Notes: generated by a model from the letters alone, not told the origin. 7,584 nucleotides of DNA from Methylobacteriaceae bacterium (GCA_031272615.1 JAISTL010000173.1:1-7584), one strand, 5' to 3'; positions 1 through 5,581 are shown, numbered from the stretch's first letter. Numbers and translations: made by a program.

Positions 1-23
1 GCGGCGGGCGCGGTTGGTGTGGT

Positions 24-72
24 GCCGGGCTCCCGCCCGGCAACGGGCGGACGAGGGCGTCCGCCATCCCAG
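24..72. repeat. REP-like pair of GC-rich hairpins (copy 1)
   Basis: Two hairpins lie side by side. GCCGGGC (24-30) pairs with GCCCGGC (35-41) across a TCCC loop. GGCGGAC (46-52) pairs with GTCCGCC (59-65) across GAGGGC. Positions 46-72 recur exactly, 27 of 27 bases, at 4963-4989, where another GC hairpin again precedes them. A repeated intergenic palindrome outside genes fits a REP-type element; that label is inference because only two copies are visible here. Confidence 0.65.
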
Positions 73-96
73 CCCTGCCCCACGGCCGGTGGATTG

Positions 97-240
97 TTTT
101 GGTGGACAAGGGTGGACAAGGTGGACGAATCCGCCGATTCACCGTTTGGCGTGTCGCACTGCCGGCGCCGCCGTCATTGCGAGCGAAGCGTGGCAATCCA
201 GCTGTCCACTGTGTCCACCAAGTCCACCGTGTCCACCAAA
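97..240. repeat. GTGGAC/GTCCAC inverted-array element, copy A
   Basis: The left arm (97-126) has three GGTGGAC units spaced by AAG. The right arm (204-240) has four GTCCAC units on the same strand. The reverse complement of the right arm matches the left arm closely apart from short spacer changes, so the arms could pair around a core of about 77 bases. The core begins with GACGAATCCGCCGATTC and contains GTGTCGCAC at 151-159, both close to sequence in copy B near 5357-5500. The element sits between the REP hairpins and the 3' end of the transpeptidase gene. I cannot tell whether it is mobile or acts in RNA. Confidence 0.6.
172..201. repeat. REP-like ATTGC...GCAAT palindrome
   Basis: ATTGC (176-180) and GCAAT (193-197) flank GAGCGAAGCGTG. 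From memory, this sequence (CGTCATTGCGAGCGAAGCG then TGGCAATCCAG) is a widespread intergenic repeat in many bacterial genomes and is often mistranslated into short spurious ORFs. Here it is nested inside the core of the GTGGAC element, between its two arms. Confidence 0.6.
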
Positions 241-253
241 GCCTTCACGCCGC

Positions 254-1480
254 TCACGACTTGCCGAAGATGCTGTTCAGCCCTTCCATGGTGCGCCGGT
301 ACAGCGAGCGTTCCTCGGTGATGGTATCGCGGCGGATGGTGGTCATCGGCGCCGTCTGGATAGGGGTGTAGGTGCTGCGCTCGGTGTTGCGGATGATGCG
401 GCCGCCGCCGGCGGTGTTGGTGGCGACCACACCGGCGCTGCGCACCGGCGGCAGGCTCATGGTGACGGCGCCGGTGGTGGATTCGGGAATGGCGGTCTGC
501 GGCCCGAAGGCAAAGGCCAGCATCGACGACGGCGCCGATGCGGGCGCGGTCGCCGGCGTGCCGTCGCTGCCGACGGGCACTTCACGCGGACCGCCGGCCA
601 CGGCGTCGGGGCGGCTCATCATCATGCCCTCGTTGCGGTTGCGGAAGGAATAGTGCTGGTCGCCGTCCTGGTAGACCAGGCGCACCGCCGGGGTCTTTTC
701 CGAGAGCTCGGCGATTTCATAATCGTCCCTGGCCGCCTTGGCCATGACGGCGGCGTTGACCGCCGGTTCGCAGCTGTCGCTCACCGGGCCGAACACATAG
801 CGCTTGGCGCACACCGACACCTTGGGCTCCCGCCCGGTGACCTCGAAATAATCCGACCCCTCCTTGAGGTTTTTCCAGAACTCGTAGTTCGGGTCAGCGC
901 GGTATTTCGCCATGTTGCGCACGTTCATGCGGAAGGGGTAGGACTGGAACTGGAAGGTGCGCTGGCCGCCGCGGAACGCCTCGCGGCCGATGGCGTAAAT
1001 CTCGCTGATGGCCTGGTCGGTCATGGCGAAGCAGCCGGCGGACGAGCAGGCGCCGTGCACCATCAGGTTGGAGCCGGTGCGCCCGTGGGCGCGATCATAG
1101 GCGTTGGGATAGCCGGTGTCGAAGGAGAGATAATAGGAGGAATTGGGGTTCATCTGCGACGGCGAAATCGAGTAGAACCCTTCCGGCGCCTGGCGATCCC
1201 CCTGTTTCTTCTTGGGGCCGAGCTGGCCGGACCAGCGGCAGATGGGGAATGTCTTCAACAGCGCGTAACGCCCGGAGGAATTGGCCTTCCAGACTTCGAT
1301 CTCGCTTTCCTTCTTGTACGAACGGATGACGATGGGGTCGGCCGGGGTCATGCCCTTGGCTTCCATGAGGGCGACCGTCGCCGGCGGGATGGGCGCAAGC
1401 GCCTTCCGCTTGTCCAAACCGGACGTTTCACAGGCTGCCAGTGTAATGGCCAGACCGATCACGACCATGAGTCGCTTCAT
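254..1480 (-). CDS. YafK-family L,D-transpeptidase, lipoprotein
   Basis: A 408-residue putative murein L,D-transpeptidase. YkuD-fold enzymes cut a D-stereocentre peptide bond in peptidoglycan stems and form 3-3 or protein crosslinks in the periplasm. Residues 1-17 form a lipoprotein signal with lipobox L14-A15-A16-C17, so the mature protein should be membrane-anchored at C17. The catalytic motif is H142-G-A-C-S-S-A-G-C150-F-A-M, with C150 the predicted nucleophile and H142 the conserved histidine. The YkuD core spans about residues 47-230. Residues 235-408 are an Ala/Pro/Thr-rich, probably disordered tail ending in a short basic and aromatic segment. The start at 1480 was chosen over an in-frame ATG at 1504 because GGAG lies 6 bases upstream and the lipobox then sits at the usual distance. 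It is followed by repeats and probably transcribed alone. Family assignment is firm; the exact substrate is not. Confidence 0.9.
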   Translation of the reverse strand: MKRLMVVIGLAITLAACETSGLDKRKALAPIPPATVALMEAKGMTPADPIVIRSYKKESEIEVWKANSSGRYALLKTFPICRWSGQLGPKKKQGDRQAPEGFYSISPSQMNPNSSYYLSFDTGYPNAYDRAHGRTGSNLMVHGACSSAGCFAMTDQAISEIYAIGREAFRGGQRTFQFQSYPFRMNVRNMAKYRADPNYEFWKNLKEGSDYFEVTGREPKVSVCAKRYVFGPVSDSCEPAVNAAVMAKAARDDYEIAELSEKTPAVRLVYQDGDQHYSFRNRNEGMMMSRPDAVAGGPREVPVGSDGTPATAPASAPSSMLAFAFGPQTAIPESTTGAVTMSLPPVRSAGVVATNTAGGGRIIRNTERSTYTPIQTAPMTTIRRDTITEERSLYRRTMEGLNSIFGKS

Positions 1481-1604
1481 AAGGGTCTCCAGTCTCATAC
1501 ACAATCGGGCGGCGCCGCGAGAGCAAACGTCACCCCCGGATCGCTTTGCCTATTTCCCCAACTCCAGCAATGCTTTCCGGAACAGCCCCATCCCCAGCGG
1601 CTCC

Positions 1605-1634
1605 ACTGTACACCGAATCGTCGGTGCAAGGCAA
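1605..1634 (-). promoter_or_regulatory. Candidate promoter for the L,D-transpeptidase gene
   Basis: Read on the minus strand, TTGCCT (1634-1629) and TACAGT (1610-1605) are separated by 18 bases, giving a moderate sigma-70-type match about 125 bases before the start codon. The spacer holds a 6-bp inverted repeat, CACCGA (1611-1616) and TCGGTG (1621-1626) around ATCG, which could be an operator. Both assignments come from pattern only. The rest of 1481-1751 shows no gene. Confidence 0.3.
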
Positions 1635-1751
1635 CCGGGAAACGGACCTGCCGTCCTCAATTGCATAAAATCAAAACGTTAACAGTTTGTTACCCGGCGC
1701 CGGTTTTCGTGCCGCGGCGGCGGCGCGAGTCGCGGTTGTTCACCGGCAGAG

Positions 1752-3509
1752 TTAACGGCGCCTTGCGTTTGAATTGTGGCGGCGGACAGAAAACTCATTT
1801 TGACGTGTGGATAAGCGGCGGAGACGGGCGGCGCGTTCAGGCGCGTCCTCCCCGCCGTACTGCGCCAGCCGCCGGCGCCCGGCTTCGGTCAGACGATAGC
1901 GCTGCAAACGGCTGGCGGGCTTGTCGGGCACCGTGTACCCGATGAGCCCCTGCTCCCGCGCCGGGCGCAGATAGCGCTCGCGGAAAGAGACCCGGGACCG
2001 GAGCCCCAGCGCCGCGAGGAGCGCTTCGGCGGATTTCGCCCCACCGGCAAGCGCCTGCAGCAGCCGCAGCACCGCCTCCTCACCCCACGTTTCCGGCCGT
2101 TGCGGCTCAGTCCGGCCGGTTGCGCCGCCGGGGATTCGCCTGGTGGCCGGTACCCCCGCCGCCGGCGTGAGCCACCCGGTCGTCGCGTCCTCAAACCCGG
2201 GAAGCGGCGGCGTTCCGGCTTGGGTCGGCAGCGCCCCGCCGGCGCAGGCGGGTGCCATCAGCCCGGCAATTCTGTCCACCTCGTGGTCAAGGCCCGGCAG
2301 GAACAGCCTGAAAGACTTGTCGGCACGGTCATTGTGCCAGACGGGGGCCGGGTGCCCCATGCCCTGCCAGGTCTCAAGCATCATCCTGAGGCCGGCGCCC
2401 GCCTGCCCGCACATGTTGACGCGCCGCAAGGCCATGGTGAGGGTGGGGTTGCGCAGCTCCTTTTCCCCCGGGTCCAGCAGGCGCCGCTCGTCGTCGAACA
2501 CATCCCCCGGGTTCCAGAACTCGATGCCGTCGCCGTAGACATTAATCACCGCCTGGCGGGAATAATCTCCGTAATCCTGATGGATCAACAGGTTGACCGC
2601 CGCCTCGCGGAAGACGCGCAAACCCGGCGGGTCGTCCCGCCGCCCGAGGGTCTCCGGATCGATGCGCTGAAACGGTTTCTGCATGAAAAACAAATACTTG
2701 GTCAACAGTTGCCGCCAGGTGCGGATGATGTTGTCCTCGGCGACCACCCTGTCCAGCCAGCGGGTTCCGGGCAGGGCGTCGGTGGTGTTGCAGCCGTGAA
2801 ACCGGGCGTCCAGCAAAGGGCGCGGCAGCAGATGGTGCACGGCCGGCGCCGAGCCGAACAGCACGATGGTGGCGTTGTGGGGCACGAACACGCCCGCGGC
2901 CTTCGTCACAAATCCCCAGTGGTAGAGGAACTCTTCGTCGGTCTCGTCCGGGTCGACACCGGGGTTGATGCGGTTGAACCGCTCGCGGTACCAGGCGATG
3001 CTCCCCCTGTCCAGCGCATCGCCGAAGGGAACCAGGTCAAAGGGCCGCTTGTCCCACGGCGGGGTGGACGCGTCGCGCAACATACGTTCCGTTTCGTCGC
3101 GCCGCGCCCTGCAATTGGCGCCGCCTTTGCGCAAAAAGGTGCGGGCGATGTCGCCGTCCAGATACACCGGTTTTTCGGCGTGCCGGTTCGGATTGATGTG
3201 AAACAGCAGCACCACCTTTCCGTTCACAACCAACCGTTCCTCAACGCACGCGACCGCGTGGCTGAATGTGGCGTCGTCGTTCAGGCCGGTGAGAAATTCC
3301 CGGACGACCTTGTCGGGCTCGGCGACGCCGGTCACCTGATACACCCCGTCCTTTTCGGCGACTCCCAACACCAGCGCGCCGCCGTGGGTGTTGGCAAAGG
3401 CGCACACGGTTTCAAAGGCGGCCTTGGGCACGGTGTGCGCCGCCTCCCAGAACTCCAGATCGTTCCATTCCCCGGTTTTGAGATAAGCCTCGAAGTCATC
3501 GGGCAACAT
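1752..3509 (-). CDS. AlbA_2/Schlafen-like domain ATP-binding protein
   Basis: A 585-residue protein of the family often annotated as ATP-binding, putative DNA-binding or RecG-like transcriptional regulator. Residues about 16-140 match the AlbA_2 (Schlafen AAA_4-type) domain: an N-terminal acidic L-E-F segment, then A-F-A-N-THGG-A-L-V-L-G-V at 37-50 and a C-terminal T-F-L-R-K-G-G. Residues about 295-405 resemble the HATPase_c_4 module, with R-E-A-A-V-N-L-L-I-H-Q-D-Y at 301-313, where E302 and N306 sit in the N-box, and W-N-P-G-D at 332-336. A Gly/Pro/Ala-rich linker (415-475) leads to a predicted winged helix (476-550) and a basic tail. The start at 3509 has GGAAAGG 7 bases upstream. Members occur as regulators and in defence neighbourhoods; no partner gene lies beside this one, so its role is unknown. 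It diverges from the HD hydrolase gene. Confidence 0.85.
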   Translation of the reverse strand: MLPDDFEAYLKTGEWNDLEFWEAAHTVPKAAFETVCAFANTHGGALVLGVAEKDGVYQVTGVAEPDKVVREFLTGLNDDATFSHAVACVEERLVVNGKVVLLFHINPNRHAEKPVYLDGDIARTFLRKGGANCRARRDETERMLRDASTPPWDKRPFDLVPFGDALDRGSIAWYRERFNRINPGVDPDETDEEFLYHWGFVTKAAGVFVPHNATIVLFGSAPAVHHLLPRPLLDARFHGCNTTDALPGTRWLDRVVAEDNIIRTWRQLLTKYLFFMQKPFQRIDPETLGRRDDPPGLRVFREAAVNLLIHQDYGDYSRQAVINVYGDGIEFWNPGDVFDDERRLLDPGEKELRNPTLTMALRRVNMCGQAGAGLRMMLETWQGMGHPAPVWHNDRADKSFRLFLPGLDHEVDRIAGLMAPACAGGALPTQAGTPPLPGFEDATTGWLTPAAGVPATRRIPGGATGRTEPQRPETWGEEAVLRLLQALAGGAKSAEALLAALGLRSRVSFRERYLRPAREQGLIGYTVPDKPASRLQRYRLTEAGRRRLAQYGGEDAPERAARLRRLSTRQNEFSVRRHNSNARRR

Positions 3510-3573
3510 GGCGGCGCCTTTCCGGGCGGGACGCTCAGCGGTTGAGCCGGAGCGCCCGCCGCCCCCCGGACAT

Positions 3574-3657
3574 GGTCTGTCACCTGGTCTGTGACTTGGT
3601 CTGTGACTTATACCGTGACCTGGTCTGTGACCTGGTCTGTGACTTGGTCTGTCCTGT
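3574..3657. repeat. Seven tandem 12-bp units (GGTCTGTGACYT)
   Basis: Seven contiguous 12-bp units follow the consensus GGTCTGTGACYT. They start at 3574, 3586, 3598, 3610, 3622, 3634 and 3646. The units at 3586, 3598 and 3634 are identical. The fourth (3610-3621, ATACCGTGACCT) is the most diverged, and the first and last decay at the edges. The array lies between two divergent start codons, so it could affect promoter spacing or bind a repeat-reading protein. The diverged unit creates TATAAG on the minus strand (3612-3607), a possible -10 for the ATP-binding protein gene with no good -35. A short ORF across it would encode an LVCD repeat and is not believed. Confidence 0.85.
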
Positions 3658-3690
3658 ATGCGTCCGTCCGTCCCCTGTCAAGCGCTTTTC

Positions 3691-3718
3691 CTTTCAATCC
3701 TCGAACCGGGCGTATATA
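3691..3718 (+). promoter_or_regulatory. Candidate promoter for the HD hydrolase gene
   Basis: CTTTCA (3691-3696) and TATATA (3713-3718) are 16 bases apart. The predicted transcript would begin near 3725, about 45 bases before the start codon. The -10 is good and the -35 weak. It lies just after the 12-bp tandem array. Confidence 0.4.
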
Positions 3719-3768
3719 GAAAGACCCGCGGCGCACATCCGGTGCGGCGTGAAACCAAGGAGCGGCCC

Positions 3769-4347
3769 ATGAGCCCGATTGAACCCAGCGACGACATTCC
3801 CATCCAGACGGTCTACCGGCGGGCGCTGCTGTTCGCCGCCGAGCGCCACGCCCGCAAAAACCAGATGCTGCCGGATTCGCACGTCCCCTACACCGTTCAC
3901 ATTGCCGAGGTGTGCATGGAAATCATGGTGGCGGGCGCGGCGACCTCGCCCTTCGACCTGAGACTGGCGGTGCAGGCGGCGGGGCTGCACGATGTGCTGG
4001 AAGATACCGACACGTCGCCCGGCGAGATCCGGGCGGAATTCGGCGACCTGGTGGCGCGCTCGGTCGGGGCGCTGACCAAGAGCCCGGCCCTGCCGAAAAG
4101 CCTGCAACTGCGGGATTCGCTGCGGCGCATCCTCGACTGCCCCAGGGAAATCTGGGCGGTGAAACTGGCCGACCGTATCACCAACCTGCAGAAACCGCCG
4201 TCGTCGTGGACGCCGGAAAAAATCCGCGGCTACCACGAAGACGCCGGGCTCATCCTGGCGGCGCTGAAAGACGGCAACGCCTACCTCGCCGCCCGCCTGC
4301 AGCGGGAAATGGACGCCTACACCGCGTATTTCAGCGCGGCGGAGTAG
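3769..4347 (+). CDS. SpoT-type HD hydrolase, small alarmone hydrolase candidate
   Basis: A 192-residue single-domain HD phosphohydrolase resembling the hydrolase half of RelA/SpoT enzymes, which removes the 3'-pyrophosphate of (p)ppGpp in the cytoplasm using Mn2+. Visible motifs are H27 in R-H-A-R-K, V-P-Y-T-V-H44 (first metal histidine), G-L-H74-D75-V-L-E78-D79-T-D (HD plus catalytic E-D pair), and V-K-L-A-D135-R-I-T-N-L (distal metal aspartate). The synthetase, TGS and ACT domains of full-length Rel/SpoT (about 700 residues) are absent, and the length is near MESH1-type hydrolases. The start at 3769 has AAGGAG at 3757-3762, 6 bases upstream; a longer reading from 3658 lacks support. The gene converges on the relB-like gene. 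Actual substrate could be ppGpp, (p)ppApp, NADPH or another nucleotide. Hydrolase class is confident, substrate inferred. Confidence 0.88.
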   Translation: MSPIEPSDDIPIQTVYRRALLFAAERHARKNQMLPDSHVPYTVHIAEVCMEIMVAGAATSPFDLRLAVQAAGLHDVLEDTDTSPGEIRAEFGDLVARSVGALTKSPALPKSLQLRDSLRRILDCPREIWAVKLADRITNLQKPPSSWTPEKIRGYHEDAGLILAALKDGNAYLAARLQREMDAYTAYFSAAE

Positions 4348-4358
4348 CGCTGCTCCGC
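4339..4358. terminator. Possible shared hairpin between convergent genes
   Basis: GCGGAG (4339-4344) pairs with CTCCGC (4353-4358), and the intervening bases can extend the stem around a GCGC loop. The hairpin spans the HD gene stop codon and the 13-bp gap to the antitoxin gene stop. Neither strand has a clear T-run after it, so intrinsic termination would be weak. It may simply block convergent transcripts. Confidence 0.35.
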
Positions 4359-4360
4359 AC

Positions 4361-4639
4361 TTATTCACCCATCTGCCGTGCGAAATCGGCAACGGACGCC
4401 GAGTGTTTCGGGATCCGCCCGCTCCGCATGTCTTCAATCTCGCGGATGGCGGCTAACGTTTCCGCGTTGGGCTTGCTGAGCGTGATTTCAAAAGGGATTT
4501 TTCCCTGCCGCACCGACTGGCGCACAAACACCGTCAGAGCGGTGGTCATGTTCATGCCCAGCTCCGCGAACAGGGCGTCAGCCTGTTCTTTCAAGCGTTT
4601 GTCCATCCGGATGCTCAAGTTGACGGTTTCGCTGCTCAT
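4361..4639 (-). CDS. RelB/DinJ-family antitoxin, without adjacent toxin
   Basis: A 92-residue protein typical of RelB/DinJ antitoxins. An N-terminal ribbon-helix-helix comprises the strand T-V-N-L-S-I-R-M (5-12), helix K15-L28 and a second helix after M31-T-T-A. A toxin-binding C-terminal tail starts with G-K-I-P-F-E-I (46-52), the usual junction in this family. Such antitoxins neutralise a RelE/YafQ-type mRNA interferase and repress their own promoter as dimers. The start at 4639 has AAGGAG 8 bases upstream; an earlier in-frame ATG at 4687 would swallow the likely promoter. In relBE/dinJ-yafQ operons the toxin follows the antitoxin, but here the next bases belong to the convergent HD gene, and no toxin is seen upstream. 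It is therefore an orphan antitoxin, a remnant, or one serving a toxin elsewhere. Confidence 0.88.
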   Translation of the reverse strand: MSSETVNLSIRMDKRLKEQADALFAELGMNMTTALTVFVRQSVRQGKIPFEITLSKPNAETLAAIREIEDMRSGRIPKHSASVADFARQMGE

Positions 4640-4667
4640 GGTCCGCACTCCTTGTGTCCGCGCAGCA

Positions 4668-4698
4668 TATTTTCGCGCATTGACCATGCGGTGTCAAT
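4668..4698 (-). promoter_or_regulatory. Antitoxin gene promoter with overlapping operator palindrome
   Basis: On the minus strand a perfect TTGACA -35 (4697-4692) lies 18 bases before AAAATA (4673-4668), with the start codon 28 bases further on. ATTGAC (4679-4684) and GTCAAT (4693-4698) form a 6-bp inverted repeat, 8 bases apart, covering the -35 and most of the spacer. That placement fits autorepression by a ribbon-helix-helix antitoxin. Operator identity is inference. Confidence 0.55.
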
Positions 4699-4864
4699 AT
4701 GTGATGTGGACGATGTTGTGATAAAATCGCTCGATAGCGCAGCGGCGGGTGGGGGCATCCGCGGCCCTGCGGCGTTGCGGCGACGCCCGGTGGACGGGGT
4801 GAACACGATGGACGGTGAAGGGCTTACAATTTTGGTTTAAATCGGGAATTCAACGCTGAAAATT

Positions 4865-4900
4865 GTCCACCAGGTCCACCAGGTCCACCAGGTCCACCAA
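4865..4900. repeat. Four tandem 9-bp GTCCACCAR units (copy C)
   Basis: Three identical GTCCACCAG units start at 4865, 4874 and 4883, followed by GTCCACCAA at 4892. This is the cleanest GTCCACC array in the window. A degenerate opposing arm may exist at 4789-4815 (GGTGGAC, GGTGAAC, GATGGAC). ACAATTTT (4826-4833) and AAAATTGT (4859-4866) form an 8-bp inverted repeat just before the array. Unit spacing is strictly 9 bp here, unlike the mixed spacing in copies A and B. Confidence 0.85.
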
Positions 4901-4946
4901 AACAACCCAAGCTGCAACACCCCGCAGTTTCAACACATCCACCAAC

Positions 4947-4989
4947 CGCGCCTGCAGCGCGCGGCGGACGAGGGCGTCCGCCATCCCAG
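4947..4989. repeat. REP-like pair of GC-rich hairpins (copy 2)
   Basis: CGCGC (4947-4951) pairs with GCGCG (4957-4961), then GGCGGAC (4963-4969) pairs with GTCCGCC (4976-4982). Positions 4963-4989 match 46-72 exactly. The first hairpin differs in sequence between the two copies, while the two-hairpin arrangement is kept. As in copy 1, a GTCCACC array lies within about 65 bases. Confidence 0.65.
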
Positions 4990-5160
4990 GCGCGCCGCAC
5001 CCGGCGTGGGCATATTCACCCGGCGGCGTGGGCGGGTTTCGCCGGCGTCGTTGCGGGGTCGTTATAGGAGAACGCGGACGAGTCATCAACCCGGAATTGC
5101 CCACTCCCCGCACGCTCCTTCGGTTGACATGTCCATGGCGGGCGCCGGGCGGCTGGGCAT

Positions 5161-5181
5161 AAAAAAAGGCGGAGACCCGCC
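5161..5181 (-). terminator. Intrinsic terminator on the minus strand
   Basis: Read on the minus strand, GGCGG pairs with CCGCC around GTCT (5181-5168) and is followed at once by seven T residues (5167-5161), a textbook rho-independent terminator. On the plus strand the T-run (5191-5195) is 9 bases from the stem, so termination there would be poor. No minus-strand gene is visible to the right for it to serve. Confidence 0.6.
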
Positions 5182-5197
5182 TGCGCACACTTTTTAC

Positions 5198-5237
5198 CTT
5201 GACCGATTCATAGCATTGCAATGCTGCACTGGTCAAG
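5198..5237. promoter_or_regulatory. Nested palindrome with possible minus-strand promoter
   Basis: CTTGACC (5198-5204) and GGTCAAG (5231-5237) form outer 7-bp arms around a perfect 14-bp palindrome, AGCATTGCAATGCT (5212-5225). The centres differ by one base. On the minus strand TTGACC (5236-5231) and TATGAA (5212-5207) are 18 bases apart with the palindrome between them, the usual site for a repressor. A transcript from there would reach the terminator within about 50 bases. Function is unknown. Confidence 0.45.
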
Positions 5238-5250
5238 CATAAAGTTGGAG

Positions 5251-5259
5251 TTATCCACA
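5251..5259 (+). promoter_or_regulatory. Single consensus DnaA box
   Basis: TTATCCACA matches the consensus DnaA box exactly and borders an AT-rich island. Only weak relatives (TTATCATGT at 5277, TTATCCTTC at 5298) lie nearby, and no origin-linked gene is present. It is more likely a lone DnaA site or chance than an origin. Confidence 0.35.
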
Positions 5260-5356
5260 GGTGAGTAAAATTGATTTATCATGTAATTACAAATGGTTAT
5301 CCTTCAGCGGGTGTTTGCCCCGGATTAAACCTAGGGAACAAATCAGAAAATTTTTT

Positions 5357-5500
5357 TGGACAAGGGTGGACTTGGTGGGCGGTGGACACGGGGGACGAAC
5401 CCGCCGACTCTGCCGGTTGATGTGTCGCACCGGCGGTGCTCATATTCGACCGGTGAAGCTGGTGGCGGAATTCGTCCACCGTGTCCACCCTTGTCCACCG
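5357..5500. repeat. GTGGAC/GTCCAC inverted-array element, copy B
   Basis: The left arm (5357-5399) has GTGGAC-type units and ends GACGAA. The right arm (5471-5500) begins TTCGTCC and has three GTCCACC units. Positions 5381-5399 and 5471-5489 are inverted repeats agreeing at 18 of 19 bases around a 71-base core. The core shares GACGAAYCCGCCGAYTC and GTGTCGCAC with copy A near 97-240, and holds a 13-bp odd palindrome, GCACCGGCGGTGC (5427-5439). Total length is nearly the same as copy A. The inside of the core beyond these blocks differs, so copies diverge fast or have swapped inserts. Confidence 0.65.
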
Positions 5501-5553
5501 GGGCATCTTCAGGGCTCACTTTTCAACCGTTTTGCCGGGCCGTCATCATTATT

Positions 5554-5581
5554 CGGACAAAATTCCGGAATATGGTACAGT
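5554..5581 (+). promoter_or_regulatory. Candidate promoter for the Sel1-repeat gene
   Basis: CGGACA (5554-5559) and TACAGT (5576-5581) are 16 bases apart, predicting a start near 5588 and a leader of about 35 bases. The spacer contains a perfect 10-bp palindrome, ATTCCGGAAT (5562-5571), a possible operator. Both boxes are only partial matches. Confidence 0.35.

Noticed and set aside
14..1945. 643-codon plus-strand ORF
   Set aside because: It is the antisense shadow of the L,D-transpeptidase gene, fed by high GC content, and its translation is His/Gly/Ala/Arg-rich with no domain. The minus-strand gene has a lipobox, catalytic motif and ribosome site.
2100..3545. 481-codon plus-strand ORF
   Set aside because: It is antisense to the AlbA_2 protein gene, which has recognisable domains. 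The plus-strand translation has none.
3658..3768. N-terminal extension of the HD hydrolase from an upstream ATG
   Set aside because: The extension overlaps the candidate promoter, lacks a ribosome site and has no family similarity. The ATG at 3769 has AAGGAG at good spacing.
3542..3772. Short plus-strand ORF with LVCD repeats
   Set aside because: It is produced by the 12-bp tandem array because 12 is a multiple of three. There is no convincing ribosome site, and it ends across the hydrolase start.
4865..4900. CRISPR array
   Set aside because: The 9-bp units are contiguous with no spacers and no cas genes, so this is a minisatellite.
4850..5236. 128-codon minus-strand ORF
   Set aside because: It runs through an intrinsic terminator, a REP hairpin and the 9-bp array, which gives the VDLVDLVD tail.
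5198..5300. Replication origin
   Set aside because: Only one consensus DnaA box is present, with no iteron set and no dnaA, repABC, parAB or hemE-type neighbour.
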